Positions 8,467 through 20,577 are shown, counted from the first letter of the stretch. The stretch is DNA of 64,000 bases from Pseudomonadota bacterium (GCA_027618995.1 JAQCGO010000006.1:1-64000), one strand, 5' to 3'. Made by a program: numbers and translations. Notes: a model not told the origin generated them from the sequence alone.

Positions 8467-11223
8467 ATGAACAAGTCCTACAACCCGACGGAAATTGAAC
8501 AGCGCGTCTACGCGCGCTGGGAAAAAAACGGCTACTTCGCCCCGCAAGGCGACGGCGCGCCCTATTGCATCATGATTCCGCCGCCCAACGTGACCGGCAC
8601 CTTGCACATGGGGCACGCGTTCCAGGACACGATCATGGACGCGTTAACACGCTACAAGCGCATGCAGGGCTTCAGCACACTGTGGCAACCCGGCACCGAT
8701 CATGCGGGCATCGCGACGCAGATGGTCGTCGAGCGTCTGCTGAATAGTGAGGGAAGCAACCGGCGCGACATCGGCCGCGAGCAGTTCGTCGAACGCGTCT
8801 GGCGATGGAAAGAAGAATCTGGCGGCAAGATCAGCCATCAACTGCGCCGCCTCGGCGCCTCCGTCGACTGGAGCCGCGAACGTTTCACGATGGATGAGGG
8901 TTGTTCCGAGGCCGTTGCGGAAGTGTTTATTACGCTGTTCAACGAAGGCCTCATCTATCGCGGCAAGCGCCTCGTCAACTGGGATCCCGTCCTGCATACG
9001 GCCCTTTCCGATCTCGAGGTACTTGCACAAGACGAAGACGGTCACCTGTGGCACTTCAAGTATCCACTCGCCTCCGGCAAGGGCTACCTGGTGGTCGCGA
9101 CGACGCGCCCGGAAACCATGCTCGGCGACAGCGCCGTGGCGGTACATCCCGACGATGCGCGCTACAAGCACCTGATCGGTGAAGAAATCATCCTGCCGAT
9201 CGTTGGTCGTCGGATTCCGGTGATTGCCGACGATTACGTTGAAGCAGAATTCGGTACGGGGTGCGTAAAAATCACGCCTGCGCATGACTTCAATGACTAT
9301 GAGGTCGGCAAACGACACGACCTGCCGCTGTACAACGTATTGACCGACGACGCGGCGATGAACGACGACGTTCCCGAGGCGTATCGCGGCCTCGATCGTT
9401 TCGTCGCACGCAAACAGATCGTCGCCGAATTCAAACGGCTGAAGCTCCTCGACAAGATCGAGGACTACACAGTGAAAACTCCGCGCGGCGATCGCAGCGG
9501 TGCCGTCCTGGAGCCCTACCTGACCGACCAGTGGTACGTGAAAATCGAGCCACTGGCGAAGCCCGCCATCGAAGCCGTGGCATCAGGGAGGATCAGGTTC
9601 GTCCCGGACAACTGGTCGAAGACCTACTTCGACTGGATGTACAACATCCAGGACTGGTGCATCAGTCGCCAGCTTTGGTGGGGCCATCGCATTCCGGCCT
9701 GGTATGACGAGGATGACAACATCTATGTCGGCCGTAACGAAGCAGAACTACGAAAAAAGCACGGCCTTGCCGCCGACGTTTCTCTGCGTCAGGACGAAGA
9801 TGTGCTCGATACCTGGTTCTCGTCGGCACTCTGGCCGTTCAGTACGCTGGGCTGGCCCGAGAAAACTCCGGCGCTCGAAAAATATTACCCCGGCAGCGTG
9901 CTGATCACCGGCTTCGACATCATTTTCTTCTGGGTCGCCCGCATGATCATGATGGGTATCAAGTTCATGGGCGATGTGCCGTTTCGCGAAGTCTATATCC
10001 ATGGCCTGATCCGCGATCAGGAAGGCCAGAAGATGTCGAAGTCCAAGGGCAACACACTGGACCCGCTGGACCTCGTCGATGGCATCGGATTGCAGGCCCT
10101 GCTGGACAAGCGCACCTCCGACCTGATGCAGGATCACCTCAAACCGACGATCGAGCGCGCTACACGTAAACAATTCCCCAAGGGTATTGACGCATACGGC
10201 TGCGACGCGTTGCGCTTTACGTTTGCGGCACTGGCGACAACGGGCCGCGACATTCGCTTCGACCTCGGACGTATCGACGGCTACAAGAATTTCTGCAACA
10301 AGTTATGGAACGCGGCGCGTTACGTTCTCATGAATACCGAGACACTCGACAATGGCGCCGCCGAACTGAGCGCCGCGGATCAATGGATCTACGCCCGGCT
10401 CGGGCATACGATCGGCGAAGTGCACACACATATGGCGACCTATCGCCTCGACCTTGCTGCACATGCCGTCTACGAGTTCACCTGGCATGAATTCTGCGAC
10501 TGGTATCTCGAATTGTCGAAACCCGTGCTGCAATCGGAAGAATCTTCTGCCGCCCTGCAACGCGGCACGCGTCGTACCCTGATCACGGTGCTCGAGTCAT
10601 TGCTGCGGCTTATTCATCCGCTGATGCCGTTCGTCACCGAGGAAATCTGGCAGCAGGTCGCGCCGCGCGCCGGTATTCATGGTGACACGATCATGCTGCA
10701 ACCGTACCCGGTTGCACCGGACGACGTCGCTGTGCACGAATCCGTGGCCGATATCGAATGGGTACGCCAGTTCATTCTCGGAATTCGGCAAATTCGCGGT
10801 GAAATGGATATATCGCCGGGCAGACCACTGCCGGTAATCTTGCAGGGCGCAGATGTTGACGATCGTCGACGTGTGAACCAGTACCTGCACTTGTTGCAGC
10901 GCGTTGGCCGGGTCGCATCGATCGACATATTGCGGGATAGCGAAGCGCCGCCTGCGGCGGCGACGGCGTTGCTCGGGGCAATGCGCTTGCTCGTACCGGT
11001 GCAGGGCTTGATCGACGTCGCGGCCGAACGTAGCCGACTCGAGAAGCAAATGCAGCGCGCGGAGGCTGACCTCGGGCGCACACGGGCAAAACTCGGTAAC
11101 GAAAATTTTGTGAACAATGCGCCGGCCGACGTGGTCACACAGGAACAACAACGCGCCGCGGACTTCACACGCACCATCGAGCAACTCCGCGAGCAACTGG
11201 AAAAGCTGGCGGAGCTCGCTTGA
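8467..11223 (+). CDS. valS: Valyl-tRNA synthetase
   Basis: A 918-residue class Ia synthetase. The [13 protein letters not shown] segment (residues 38-50) carries the HIGH-type motif; the editing domain includes [15 protein letters not shown] and [16 protein letters not shown]; the KMSKS loop is [11 protein letters not shown] near residue 522. The C-terminus has the ValRS coiled-coil arm (about 855-918, [18 protein letters not shown]). Length is near the usual 950. It follows holC by 12 bases. Confidence 0.97.
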   Translation: MNKSYNPTEIEQRVYARWEKNGYFAPQGDGAPYCIMIPPPNVTGTLHMGHAFQDTIMDALTRYKRMQGFSTLWQPGTDHAGIATQMVVERLLNSEGSNRRDIGREQFVERVWRWKEESGGKISHQLRRLGASVDWSRERFTMDEGCSEAVAEVFITLFNEGLIYRGKRLVNWDPVLHTALSDLEVLAQDEDGHLWHFKYPLASGKGYLVVATTRPETMLGDSAVAVHPDDARYKHLIGEEIILPIVGRRIPVIADDYVEAEFGTGCVKITPAHDFNDYEVGKRHDLPLYNVLTDDAAMNDDVPEAYRGLDRFVARKQIVAEFKRLKLLDKIEDYTVKTPRGDRSGAVLEPYLTDQWYVKIEPLAKPAIEAVASGRIRFVPDNWSKTYFDWMYNIQDWCISRQLWWGHRIPAWYDEDDNIYVGRNEAELRKKHGLAADVSLRQDEDVLDTWFSSALWPFSTLGWPEKTPALEKYYPGSVLITGFDIIFFWVARMIMMGIKFMGDVPFREVYIHGLIRDQEGQKMSKSKGNTLDPLDLVDGIGLQALLDKRTSDLMQDHLKPTIERATRKQFPKGIDAYGCDALRFTFAALATTGRDIRFDLGRIDGYKNFCNKLWNAARYVLMNTETLDNGAAELSAADQWIYARLGHTIGEVHTHMATYRLDLAAHAVYEFTWHEFCDWYLELSKPVLQSEESSAALQRGTRRTLITVLESLLRLIHPLMPFVTEEIWQQVAPRAGIHGDTIMLQPYPVAPDDVAVHESVADIEWVRQFILGIRQIRGEMDISPGRPLPVILQGADVDDRRRVNQYLHLLQRVGRVASIDILRDSEAPPAAATALLGAMRLLVPVQGLIDVAAERSRLEKQMQRAEADLGRTRAKLGNENFVNNAPADVVTQEQQRAADFTRTIEQLREQLEKLAELA

Positions 11224-11328
11224 GCCGATACTTTTTCTGAGGACTGCATCACAAACCGGCGCGCCTGTAGTGCATTCGTAGCGCCGATTCGCGAGCATAA
11301 CCCGACAACCATCCCCAGGAGACTCAGA

Positions 11329-11460
11329 TGCCGGGTGGCAACACGATCGAAACATTACCCCTGAACAAGGACGCCGATCGCGGCGCTCTGGATCGAGCTC
11401 GCAAGGCGCTGGCGCGGCCTGGGGCCTGTCTGCGCCCTCCGCATTTTTACACAATCTGAG
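11329..11460 (+). other. Short ORF with a strong ribosome binding site, no known family
   Basis: A 43-codon frame begins ATG 11329 right after CCAGGAGACTCAG, one of the better ribosome binding sites in the window. It opens MPGGNTIETLPLNKDADRG and ends HFYTI. I recognise no family. Because the following sequence is a gene remnant, this may be the 5' end of another broken gene rather than a complete small protein. Confidence 0.3.
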
Positions 11461-11893
11461 TTTGTCCTGGGACGCGCTCAACGCGAACTGGAACGAATGG
11501 GTGCTTGGCTACGGACCTGAAAATCAGGACCGGTTCATGCAATGGCTGGGCATGCAGAAACCGAACTGGCAAAAAATGATTTTCACACTGCTGGATCTCG
11601 TGCTTGGCTTGATCATTCTGATCAGCCTGCTGCTCGCGCGACGCTACCGGGCGCCGCGGCCTGATCGCGCGACGATCCTGTATCGATCGTTTGTCAGGAA
11701 ATCCGGGCTGCCGCTGCATACCGGTGAGCCGCCGGAAGCCTTTGCCACGCGGGCGCGTGCGGCATCACGCATTGATGCAAGCGACATCGATGATATTACG
11801 ACGGCCTACCTGGTGGCGCGCTATGGCAGCCCCGATCCGACCTCGTTACTGCGGCTTAAGCAGCGGGTCCGGCAACTTGACCCGCGACAATAA
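11441..11893 (+). pseudogene. C-terminal fragment of a TgpA-type transglutaminase (DUF3488/DUF4129)
   Basis: From about 11441 the frame reads AFLHNLSLSWDALNANWNEW then VLGYGPENQ, one TM helix (about residues 39-58) and a DUF4129-like tail (FVRKSGLPLHTGEPPEAFAT). This is the end of TgpA-like membrane proteins, which normally have an N-terminal multi-TM DUF3488 region and a periplasmic transglutaminase domain, over 600 residues in all. Nothing of those parts lies upstream; in this phase a TAG sits at 11279 and the intervening residues look non-homologous. No good start codon exists (a TTG at 11462 lacks a ribosome site). The 3' end overlaps the convergent MFS gene by 48 bases. Confidence 0.65.
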
Positions 11894-13099
11894 CAAACCA
11901 CCAACAATGAACAGTGGCAGCAACGCCACCAGTATCACGCCGGGGTCATCCGAGAGTAATGCGGCCAGGCCAATTAATGCCGGGCCGACGACATGCGAAA
12001 ATTTGGTCACCATGTTGTAGAAACCAAAGAACTCGCCGGGACGATCCTGCGGTATCAGCGACGCATACAGCGAACGGCTCAGACCCTGTACACCGCCCTG
12101 GATGCAACCGACGATAATGGCCATCACGTAGAACTGGCGAATATCCGTCATGAATACTGCCCAGCTTGATACGGCGACATAGACGAACAGCGCCAGGTAG
12201 ATGCCTTTCCTCGCACCATAACGCTGGCCGAGAAATCCGTACAACAGCGTCGCCGGGAAACCAGCCAGATTGGTGATCATGAACGCCGTCACGAGATCGG
12301 TATCGCCAAATCCCAGGCGTTGTCCATAGTTCGCGGCCATTGAAATTACGGTAAATACGCCCGCCAGGTAGATCCAGTAGGCAAACAGAAACCGCACAAT
12401 GTTGCGATAACGGCAGACGTGCGAAATAGTCTGGCGCAGCTCTACAAATGCCGCCTTCACGATGCCGCGCGCGACAGGAATTGCACGTTTCGTCTCGGGC
12501 ACGAACACGATCAACGGAATCAGGAACACAGCCCACCAGGCGCCCACCGACACGAACGCGAACTTGATCACGCTCACCGACCCCTGCATACCGAATATCT
12601 CCGGCCTGTACAGCATCCAGACATGCAGGCCCAGCAACAGCGCGCCGCCGAGATAGCCGAGCGAGAATCCCAGTGTGGACACAACATGCAACTTGTTCGG
12701 TGGCGCGACATCAACCAGCATCGAGTCGTAAAAAACCGTGGAACCATAAAACCCGACGGATGCGCAAAGGTACAGTGCCAACGCCCAGGGCCAGTTGCCT
12801 TCACCTGGCATCGCCAGCAGCGCCGTCATCGCTGAACCCAATATCGCGAACGTCAGCAGGAATCGTTTGCGATAACCACCGCTATCGGCAATGGCGCCAA
12901 GAATCGGTGCGATCACGCTGACCAGCAGTGCGGCGCCCGCGGTAATGAGTCCGAGTCGGGCAGTCACCGCTGCACCGTCATCGCCAGCGCTCCAATAGCT
13001 GCCGAGGAAAATCGGGAACAGCACGGCCAAAACGCTCAGGGCAAAAGCCGAATTCGCCCAGTCATACAATGCCCATGCTATGACGTTGCGTGTAAGCAT
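11846..13099 (-). CDS. MFS transporter, UMF1/Atg22-like
   Basis: A 417-residue protein with 11-12 TM helices. The N-terminus NVIAWALYDWANSAFALSVL is the hallmark of the UMF1 (Atg22-like) branch, with IAPILGAIADSGGYRKRFL as the MFS loop 2-3 motif and GGVQGLSRSLYASLIP in the second half. Substrate unknown. ATG 13099 shares one base with the prfC stop (TGATG), so the two are probably co-translated. Confidence 0.87.
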   Translation of the reverse strand: MLTRNVIAWALYDWANSAFALSVLAVLFPIFLGSYWSAGDDGAAVTARLGLITAGAALLVSVIAPILGAIADSGGYRKRFLLTFAILGSAMTALLAMPGEGNWPWALALYLCASVGFYGSTVFYDSMLVDVAPPNKLHVVSTLGFSLGYLGGALLLGLHVWMLYRPEIFGMQGSVSVIKFAFVSVGAWWAVFLIPLIVFVPETKRAIPVARGIVKAAFVELRQTISHVCRYRNIVRFLFAYWIYLAGVFTVISMAANYGQRLGFGDTDLVTAFMITNLAGFPATLLYGFLGQRYGARKGIYLALFVYVAVSSWAVFMTDIRQFYVMAIIVGCIQGGVQGLSRSLYASLIPQDRPGEFFGFYNMVTKFSHVVGPALIGLAALLSDDPGVILVALLPLFIVGGLLLSRVKLPDPLLKPQ

Positions 13100-14679
13100 C
13101 AATGGTCACGCGTCTGAATGAACTTAATGTCCGGCCAGCGCTCCTCGGTCAGGCTGAGGTTGACGCGGGTCGGCGCAACGTAGACCAGGCTATCGCCGTG
13201 ATCGACCGCGAGGTTGTCATGTGCTTTGCGTTCGAATTCGGCCAACATCTTCGGGTCGTCGCAAATCACCCAGCGCGCCGTCGCCACGTTGATGGCCTCA
13301 AACTGGCACTCAACCTTGTATTCATCGAGCAGGCGATGCGCAACTACCTCAAACTGCAACGGCCCGACCGCACCGAGAATCAGGTCGTTGTTGCGCATCG
13401 GCTTGAAAAGTTGTGTGGCACCCTCCTCGCACAATTGCGCCAGGCCCTTGTGCAGCGCCTTCAGGCGCAACGGGTCCTTAAGCACGGCGCGGCGAAAAAT
13501 CTCCGGAGCAAAATTCGGAATTCCGGTAAACCGCAGCACCTCACCTTCGCTGAAACTGTCGCCGATATTAATGGTGCCGTGATTGTGCAGCCCGATGATG
13601 TCACCGGCATAAGCGGAATCAGCGTGCTGGCGATCCGCCGCCATGAACGTTATAGCATCCGCGATTTTCATTTCCTTGCCCGAACGCACGTGCAACACGC
13701 GTTGGCCTGGCTGATACGCACCGGAACAAATGCGCATGAACGCGATGCGATCGCGATGGCCCGGATCCATATTCGCCTGAATCTTGAAGACGAAACCGGT
13801 CAGTTGCTCCTCCTCCGGATGCACCACGCGCTGTTCGGTCTGACGCGATAGCGGGGTCGGTGCGTGTTGCACGAACTCATCCAGTAATTCCTTGACCCCG
13901 AAATTGCCCAGCGCCGAGCCGAAAAATACCGGCGACTGGCGGCCACCCAGGTAATCTTCAATATTCAGTTTCGGGCAGGCGCCCTTGACCAGTTCGATCT
14001 CGTCCCGGAACGCATCGACATCCGTTCCCAGAACGTCCGCGGCCGCCGCAGAGTGCAGACCATCGATAATGGTCTGGCCGGATTTTTTTTGCCGGCCGAC
14101 GTTTTCATACAGATAAATCCGGTCCTGCAGCAGGTGATACACACCCTTGAGCTCGCGACCCATGCCAATGGGCCAGGTGATCGGCGAACACTGAATATTG
14201 AGGACCGACTCGATCTCGTCCAGCAGCTTGATCGGCTCACGGCCGTCACGATCGAGCTTGTTGATAAAAGTCATGATGGGCGTATCGCGCAGGCGACACA
14301 CTTCCATCAACTTGATCGTGCGTTGTTCGACACCCTTGGCGCCATCGATAACCATGAGTGCGGAGTCAACCGCGGTCAGAGTTCGGTAGGTGTCTTCCGA
14401 AAAATCTTCATGGCCCGGTGTGTCGAGCAAATTGACCACATAGTCCTGATACGGAAACTGCATGACTGACGAGGTGATCGAGATTCCGCGCTGCTGTTCC
14501 AGCGCCATCCAGTCGGACGTCGCATGACGACTTGCCTTGCGCCCTTTCACCGTGCCGGCCAGGGAAATGGCGCCGCCGAACAACAGCAATTTTTCCGTCA
14601 ACGTCGTCTTGCCGGCGTCCGGGTGCGAAATAATCGCAAACGTACGCCGCTTGCTTACCTGATCGGTTAATTTGGACAT
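13099..14679 (-). CDS. prfC: Peptide chain release factor 3 (RF3)
   Basis: A 526-residue translational GTPase that recycles RF1/RF2 from the ribosome. The G1 motif is [11 protein letters not shown] (residues 19-29), with the switch segment [21 protein letters not shown]3 DTPGHEDF and G4 [12 protein letters not shown]3 is separated from EF-G by its length and the [16 protein letters not shown] region of domain 2. It is followed by the MFS gene with one base overlap and preceded by rimI at 21 bases. Confidence 0.96.
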   Translation of the reverse strand: MSKLTDQVSKRRTFAIISHPDAGKTTLTEKLLLFGGAISLAGTVKGRKASRHATSDWMALEQQRGISITSSVMQFPYQDYVVNLLDTPGHEDFSEDTYRTLTAVDSALMVIDGAKGVEQRTIKLMEVCRLRDTPIMTFINKLDRDGREPIKLLDEIESVLNIQCSPITWPIGMGRELKGVYHLLQDRIYLYENVGRQKKSGQTIIDGLHSAAAADVLGTDVDAFRDEIELVKGACPKLNIEDYLGGRQSPVFFGSALGNFGVKELLDEFVQHAPTPLSRQTEQRVVHPEEEQLTGFVFKIQANMDPGHRDRIAFMRICSGAYQPGQRVLHVRSGKEMKIADAITFMAADRQHADSAYAGDIIGLHNHGTINIGDSFSEGEVLRFTGIPNFAPEIFRRAVLKDPLRLKALHKGLAQLCEEGATQLFKPMRNNDLILGAVGPLQFEVVAHRLLDEYKVECQFEAINVATARWVICDDPKMLAEFERKAHDNLAVDHGDSLVYVAPTRVNLSLTEERWPDIKFIQTRDH

Positions 14680-14700
14680 AGGACTTTAGTGTGCGTCGTA

Positions 14701-15177
14701 TTAACGGTCGGAGGTCAGCTTCTTAACCAGTACTTCAGCATCTTCGCGGCCGTGCGATGCCTGATAGTACGCGGGTCGTTTCGCCACTTTGTGAAAATCT
14801 TTCTTCTTGTACAACGCCAAGGCGTGCATGTTCGATGGCCGCACTTCGAGGAAAATTTCGCGTACCGCCGACGACCGGGCGCGCAGCAACACCTCGTCCA
14901 GTAGCCGCTCACCAAAGCCTACGGAGCGCCAGGCGGCGTCGATGCAGATATTCAGAATGTGCGCCTCACCCGCCGCAACCGACAGGATGCTGTAACCGAC
15001 AACCTTGCGGTTATGCGCGATGACAATGCATTGATAGCCAGCCAGCAGGCAGTCGCGAAACACGCCGTGACTCCAGGGAAACTCATAGCTGCGGCGCTCG
15101 ATATCCGACACCGTCGCCAGATCCTCATGCGTCATGCTGCGCATCGACACCATGTTCTCGAAAATATTGGTACTCAT
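14701..15177 (-). CDS. rimI: Ribosomal-protein-alanine N-acetyltransferase RimI
   Basis: A 158-residue GNAT enzyme that acetylates the N-terminus of ribosomal protein S18. Visible motifs: YEFPWSHGVFRDCLLAGY, the acetyl-CoA binding segment near RSVGFGERLLDEVL (a variant of R/QxxGxG/A), and LEVRPSNMHALALYKKKDF. ATG 15177 overlaps the udg stop as ATGA. The udg-rimI pairing is common in gammaproteobacteria. Confidence 0.9.
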   Translation of the reverse strand: MSTNIFENMVSMRSMTHEDLATVSDIERRSYEFPWSHGVFRDCLLAGYQCIVIAHNRKVVGYSILSVAAGEAHILNICIDAAWRSVGFGERLLDEVLLRARSSAVREIFLEVRPSNMHALALYKKKDFHKVAKRPAYYQASHGREDAEVLVKKLTSDR

Positions 15178-15875
15178 GCTGCGCGTCCCGCAACGACATC
15201 CATCGCCAGGCACAAGTCCTGCCACGACTTGCTCTTTTGCCTGGGGCTGCGCAACAGATACGCCAGATGGAAGGTCACCACCAGCGGAATATCGCCGAGA
15301 TGGTGCAATTTGCCACGCAACTTGCCGACCGGGGTATCGGTCTGCAGCAATGTCTGTGCCGCAATCCTGCCGACCGCTAGAATAATTTTTGGCTTGAGCA
15401 GCGCGATTTGCCGCTCGAGATAGCTGCGACAGGCGCTGGCTTCGCCGGCTTCCGGATCGCGATTGTTCGGTGGCCGGCATTTCAGGACATTGGCGATGTA
15501 CACCTGCTCACGGGCCTGGCCGGCGGCGCGCAGCATTTCGTCGAGCAATTGCCCGGCCCGGCCGACGAACGGCTCGCCGCGTCGATCTTCTTCGGCGCCC
15601 GGTGCCTCACCGATGATCAACCAGTCGGCCTGCTGATTGCCAACGCCGAATACGGTTTGTGTCCGGCTCTTGTGCAATGCGCACCGCGTGCACGCGGAAA
15701 CGGCCGCACGAAGTTGCGACCAGTCGAGGTCACCTTCGTCAGCGACTGAGCCGCCAGGCGCAGCGACGACTGCAACGTCAGCATCGGCGTCCGCTGCCGC
15801 GTCGGCATTGGGCACCCAGACATCAATTCCAAGCGCCTTCAGATAGGCTCGGCGTTGATGTTCAGTCTGAATCAC
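15174..15875 (-). CDS. Uracil-DNA glycosylase, family 4 (Fe-S)
   Basis: A 233-residue family 4 UDG that removes uracil from DNA. It has an Asp/Ala-rich N-terminal extension (about 25-45), the cysteine pair CTRC (62-65), motif A GEAPGAEEDRRGEPFVGRAG, and the second cysteine set in LKCRPPNNRDPEAGEASAC; the four cysteines bind a 4Fe-4S cluster. The usual HPAYLLR of motif B reads HLAYLLR. The start is GTG 15875. It overlaps rimI by four bases. Confidence 0.9.
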   Translation of the reverse strand: MIQTEHQRRAYLKALGIDVWVPNADAAADADADVAVVAAPGGSVADEGDLDWSQLRAAVSACTRCALHKSRTQTVFGVGNQQADWLIIGEAPGAEEDRRGEPFVGRAGQLLDEMLRAAGQAREQVYIANVLKCRPPNNRDPEAGEASACRSYLERQIALLKPKIILAVGRIAAQTLLQTDTPVGKLRGKLHHLGDIPLVVTFHLAYLLRSPRQKSKSWQDLCLAMDVVAGRAA

Positions 15876-15903
15876 GTTCTCATCCGGTTGTCGTCACAGG
15901 CCA

Positions 15904-16560
15904 TTAGTCTGCCACGGCAGGTAGCGCATTACACTCAAGGTGCGGTACTTTACCGATCAAATCGGTGCCGGCAACGACGATCTGGCCCGGCTGCACCAAT
16001 ACCTGGCCGGCGATCGGCAAATGCACTTCGGCGATTCGCGTCAACCGCAGGTACGCGCAACGCTCGCCTTGGCCGACACGCTCGCCGTAAACCCGCTGCG
16101 ACCGCGGTACCAGGCCAAAACGATGACCATTGAACTGCAGGATCACGTCATCACCCTCGTCGGTCTGCACCCAGAGCGCGTTGCTCTTGAAGGCCGTCGT
16201 ACCATCCACCGTCATTGAGCTCAGATCCCGGACCCTGCCTTCGACCGGAGCGCGAGCCGTATAGGCGCCAAAGCTGTCGATCCGGATGCGAATCCGGTGC
16301 GCCTTACCCTGCGGCAAACCGTGCTCGACCTGATCGACCGACAGGATTCTCCCGTCCACGGGGCTGACCACGCCGAGAGCTACCCCAGGAATCGCCCGAT
16401 CCGGATCCCGAAACAACAGATAGAGAAGTAACAACAGGCAACCCGCTGCAACCGTAAACCATGGATTGAAAAAGCGCACGGCGACAGCGATCGCAATGAC
16501 GGCTGCGAGCAGGAATGGAATCCCCTCCTGCGCGACAAATGAATTTCGTCTTACTCTCAA
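15904..16560 (-). CDS. Phosphatidylserine decarboxylase-like protein with altered active site
   Basis: A 218-residue protein with the short PSD architecture: two N-terminal hydrophobic helices (about 14-49), FRDPDR (50-55), SPVDGRILSV (66-75) and a C-terminal beta region. In active PSDs a His in a DVHVNR-like motif and a Gly-Ser self-cleavage site complete the Asp-His-Ser triad. Here these read AYTAR (about 99-103) and RLTRI (162-166), so the His is Tyr and the cleaved Gly-Ser is Leu-Thr. Asp 69 is kept. Self-processing to a pyruvoyl enzyme is therefore unlikely. Start TTG 16560 is the only one that keeps the usual N-terminus; confidence in it is moderate. Divergent from proS. Confidence 0.75.
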   Translation of the reverse strand: MRVRRNSFVAQEGIPFLLAAVIAIAVAVRFFNPWFTVAAGCLLLLLYLLFRDPDRAIPGVALGVVSPVDGRILSVDQVEHGLPQGKAHRIRIRIDSFGAYTARAPVEGRVRDLSSMTVDGTTAFKSNALWVQTDEGDDVILQFNGHRFGLVPRSQRVYGERVGQGERCAYLRLTRIAEVHLPIAGQVLVQPGQIVVAGTDLIGKVPHLECNALPAVAD

Positions 16561-16706
16561 CTTTTGGCCCCGGCTTTAAAGTGCCGCGACGATCCCTTGC
16601 TTTGCCGCGGCTGTCAATATGGGTAGCGCACATTAGCCACAAATTCGGCGATTAATGCTCTAGAATTCGCGCCTTACACTATTTGCAACATCGCAAGGGA
16701 CGGTTC

Positions 16707-18401
16707 ATGCGCTTTTCGGAATTTGGTCTGACGACGCTCAAGGAAGTTCCCGCCGAGGCGGAGATCGTCAGTCATCAGTTGATGTTGCGAGCGGGTCTGA
16801 TCCGGCGCCTGGCATCCGGCTTGTTCACCTGGATGCCGATCGGCGTCCGCGTACTACGCAAGGTCGAGGCTATTGTTCGGGAGGAGATGAATCGCGCCGG
16901 AGCACTGGAACTGCTGATGCCGGCCGTTCATCCGGCCGAGCTCTGGCAGGAAACCGGCCGCTGGGATCAATACGGCCCTTTGCTGCTGCGCATTTTCGAC
17001 CGCCACCAGCGTGAATTCTGTTTCGGGCCGACCCACGAAGAGGTAATTACCGATATCGCTCGCCGCGAACTGCGCAGTTACAAGCAACTGCCGATCAACT
17101 ACTACCAGATACAGACCAAGTTCCGCGACGAAATTCGGCCCCGCTTCGGCGTCATGCGCTCGCGCGAGTTCATCATGAAGGACGCCTATTCCTTTGACGT
17201 CGACCAGGCCGGCCTCGATGCCTCGTATCAAAAAATGCATGACGCCTACACCGCCATTTTTACGCGGCTGGGCCTGACGTTTCGTGTCGTTTGGGCCGAC
17301 AGCGGTGAAATCGGCGGCAGCAAGTCGCAGGAGTTTCACGTCATTGCGGATTCCGGCGAAGACGCCATCGCCTACAGTGACGAGGACGATTACGCCTCCA
17401 ATATCGAGACAGCGGCGACGTCGCCGGCCGCAACGACCCGCCCTGCGGCATCGGCCGCATTGCAGAAGATTCCGACACCGGGCGTGCGCAGCATCGATGA
17501 CCTGTGCAAATTGCTCAAAATCGAGGCCGCGCAGACGATCAAGACCCTGATCGTGCACGGTGACGACGGCCCGGTCGCACTGGTGCTGCGCGGTGACCAC
17601 GAACTGAATGCCGTGAAGGCGCAGAAACTCGCCGGCGTCGCATCTCCGTTGACCATGGCGGACGGCGACACTATTCGAAAGGCAACCGGCAGCGAAGCCG
17701 GTTCGCTGGGCCCGCTCGGCAGCAAGCTGCCCGTTTATTACGATCACGCCGTCACCGCCATGGCCAATTTCAGTTGTGGCGCCAATGAAGTGGAGCAACA
17801 TTTCACCGGCGTCAACTTTGAGCGAGACCTGCCCCTGCCCGCAACGGTGGACCTGCGCAACGTGATTGCCGGTGATCCTGTGCCAGGTGGTAACGGCACA
17901 CTGAAAATTGCGCGTGGCATTGAAGTTGGACACATCTTTCAGCTCGGCACCAAGTACAGCGAATCGATGCGAGCCACAATTCATGACCAGGACGGCAAAG
18001 AACGCGCTATGCACATGGGTTGTTACGGCATCGGCATCACCCGCATAGTGGGCGCGGCGATTGAGCAGAACCACGACGCCAACGGCATCATCTGGCCCGA
18101 GCCGCTGGCGCCGTTCGATGTCGTGCTCGTACCGATCAATCTGCAACGCTCGGCCATCGTGCAGGAGGCAGCCGAGGCGCTTTATGCCGAGATGCAGGCC
18201 CTTGGCGTCGATGTGCTGCTGGATGACCGGGACGTCCGGCCCGGGGTCAAATTCGCCGATGCCGAACTTATCGGCATTCCACACAGAGTGGTTCTGTCCG
18301 AACGTGGTCTCACCGGCGGCGAACTCGAATATCGTCACCGTCGCGACGCGGAATCGCGCGACATGAAGCGTGCCGCAGTTCTCGAATTACTTCTGAAGTG
18401 A
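16707..18401 (+). CDS. proS: Prolyl-tRNA synthetase, bacterial type with editing domain
   Basis: A 564-residue class II synthetase. Motif 1-3 regions are recognisable: [29 protein letters not shown] with [13 protein letters not shown], and [10 protein letters not shown]. The inserted YbaK-like editing domain occupies about residues 235-385 ([20 protein letters not shown]). An Ala/Thr-rich patch at about 240-255 links it. ATG 16707 follows AAGGGACGGTTC, a good ribosome site; the eight-codon upstream extension has none. Confidence 0.96.
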   Translation: MRFSEFGLTTLKEVPAEAEIVSHQLMLRAGLIRRLASGLFTWMPIGVRVLRKVEAIVREEMNRAGALELLMPAVHPAELWQETGRWDQYGPLLLRIFDRHQREFCFGPTHEEVITDIARRELRSYKQLPINYYQIQTKFRDEIRPRFGVMRSREFIMKDAYSFDVDQAGLDASYQKMHDAYTAIFTRLGLTFRVVWADSGEIGGSKSQEFHVIADSGEDAIAYSDEDDYASNIETAATSPAATTRPAASAALQKIPTPGVRSIDDLCKLLKIEAAQTIKTLIVHGDDGPVALVLRGDHELNAVKAQKLAGVASPLTMADGDTIRKATGSEAGSLGPLGSKLPVYYDHAVTAMANFSCGANEVEQHFTGVNFERDLPLPATVDLRNVIAGDPVPGGNGTLKIARGIEVGHIFQLGTKYSESMRATIHDQDGKERAMHMGCYGIGITRIVGAAIEQNHDANGIIWPEPLAPFDVVLVPINLQRSAIVQEAAEALYAEMQALGVDVLLDDRDVRPGVKFADAELIGIPHRVVLSERGLTGGELEYRHRRDAESRDMKRAAVLELLLK

Positions 18402-18422
18402 CTCGTAAGACCATAATTCCCT

Positions 18423-18428
18423 TATAAT
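18423..18428 (+). promoter_or_regulatory. Consensus -10 box (TATAAT) just upstream of the lytic transglycosylase start
   Basis: TATAAT lies only two bases before ATG 18431. A weak -35 candidate, GTGACT, is at 18398-18403 with a 19-base spacer. If this box is used, transcription would begin near 18434-18437, at or beside the second ATG (18437), giving a leaderless message. Confidence 0.45.
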
Positions 18429-18430
18429 AT

Positions 18431-19015
18431 ATGTCCATGAAACTGAACGGACATCACCTTTCCAGTCTTGGTCTGCTGCTGGCCCTGTGGCTGCCGCTGG
18501 CCGCGTCATCGCAGCAGCAACCCGATCCCGAGCTACGCGAAACACTGCGCGCCGCCGCCAGCGCCGCCGACAGTTTCGCCGACCGGTTCCACGCGGAAGT
18601 CTGGTTGACCGACATGTCGCGGCGGCTGGAGCGCCAGGTCAAAGATACGGATGAACGCATGCGCATCCTTACCCGGGTGCACTATGAGGCATTGCTGGCC
18701 GGTCTGGAGCCGGAGCTCGTGCTCGCGGTCATCGACGTCGAAAGCAATTTTGATTCTTATGCCGTGTCTGTGGCCGGCGCGCTGGGCCTGATGCAGGTCA
18801 TACCGTTCTGGCGCAACGAAATTGGCCGCCCTGATGACAACCTGATCCATCTGGAAACCAACCTGCGTTACGGCTGCACGATCCTCAAGTTTTACCTCGA
18901 CAAGGAAAAGGGCGACCTGCGCAAGGCGCTCGCTCGCTACAACGGCAGCGTCGGCAGGCGCGAATACCCCAGCAAGGTCCAGAAGAGACTGAGCGAGAAG
19001 TGGTACCAGATCTGA
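18431..19015 (+). CDS. Lytic transglycosylase (SLT domain)
   Basis: A 194-residue exported murein hydrolase. The signal peptide (LGLLLALWLPLAASS) is followed by an N-terminal helical region and an SLT fold: LVLAVIDVESNFDSYAVS carries the catalytic Glu, then GALGLMQVIPFW, NLRYGCTILKFYL and ALARYNGS. It cleaves peptidoglycan glycan strands in the periplasm. The first ATG (18431) and the third codon ATG (18437) are both possible. There is no Shine-Dalgarno sequence upstream. Confidence 0.9.
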   Translation: MSMKLNGHHLSSLGLLLALWLPLAASSQQQPDPELRETLRAAASAADSFADRFHAEVWLTDMSRRLERQVKDTDERMRILTRVHYEALLAGLEPELVLAVIDVESNFDSYAVSVAGALGLMQVIPFWRNEIGRPDDNLIHLETNLRYGCTILKFYLDKEKGDLRKALARYNGSVGRREYPSKVQKRLSEKWYQI

Positions 19016-19027
19016 AGCCGCGCGGGT

Positions 19028-19150
19028 TCAGCTGATCGAAAAACCGCGCACGTCCTGCCATTCCGCCGAAGCGGCGATAAGCTGAGTGACCTCGGCCAGC
19101 GGCGGGCCGTGCCGCAGCCAGTCGGCCAATTGGTCCAGCGCCGCTGGCAT
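19028..19150 (-). other. Possible small ORF or C-terminal gene remnant
   Basis: A 40-codon minus-strand frame begins MPAALDQLADWLRHGPPLAE and ends VRGFSIS. Its composition looks protein-like and the frame stays open upstream to a TAA near 19240, but there is no ribosome binding site and I recognise no family. The 281-base gap between the transglycosylase and wrbA holds nothing else I can name. Confidence 0.22.
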
Positions 19151-19170
19151 GTCGCAATCAATGCGCCTGA

Positions 19171-20577
<1,407 letters not shown>

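Noticed and set aside
16854-18338. Long minus-strand frame of 494 codons
   Set aside because: It is antisense to proS, rich in His, Gly and Arg, with no domain. proS is certain.
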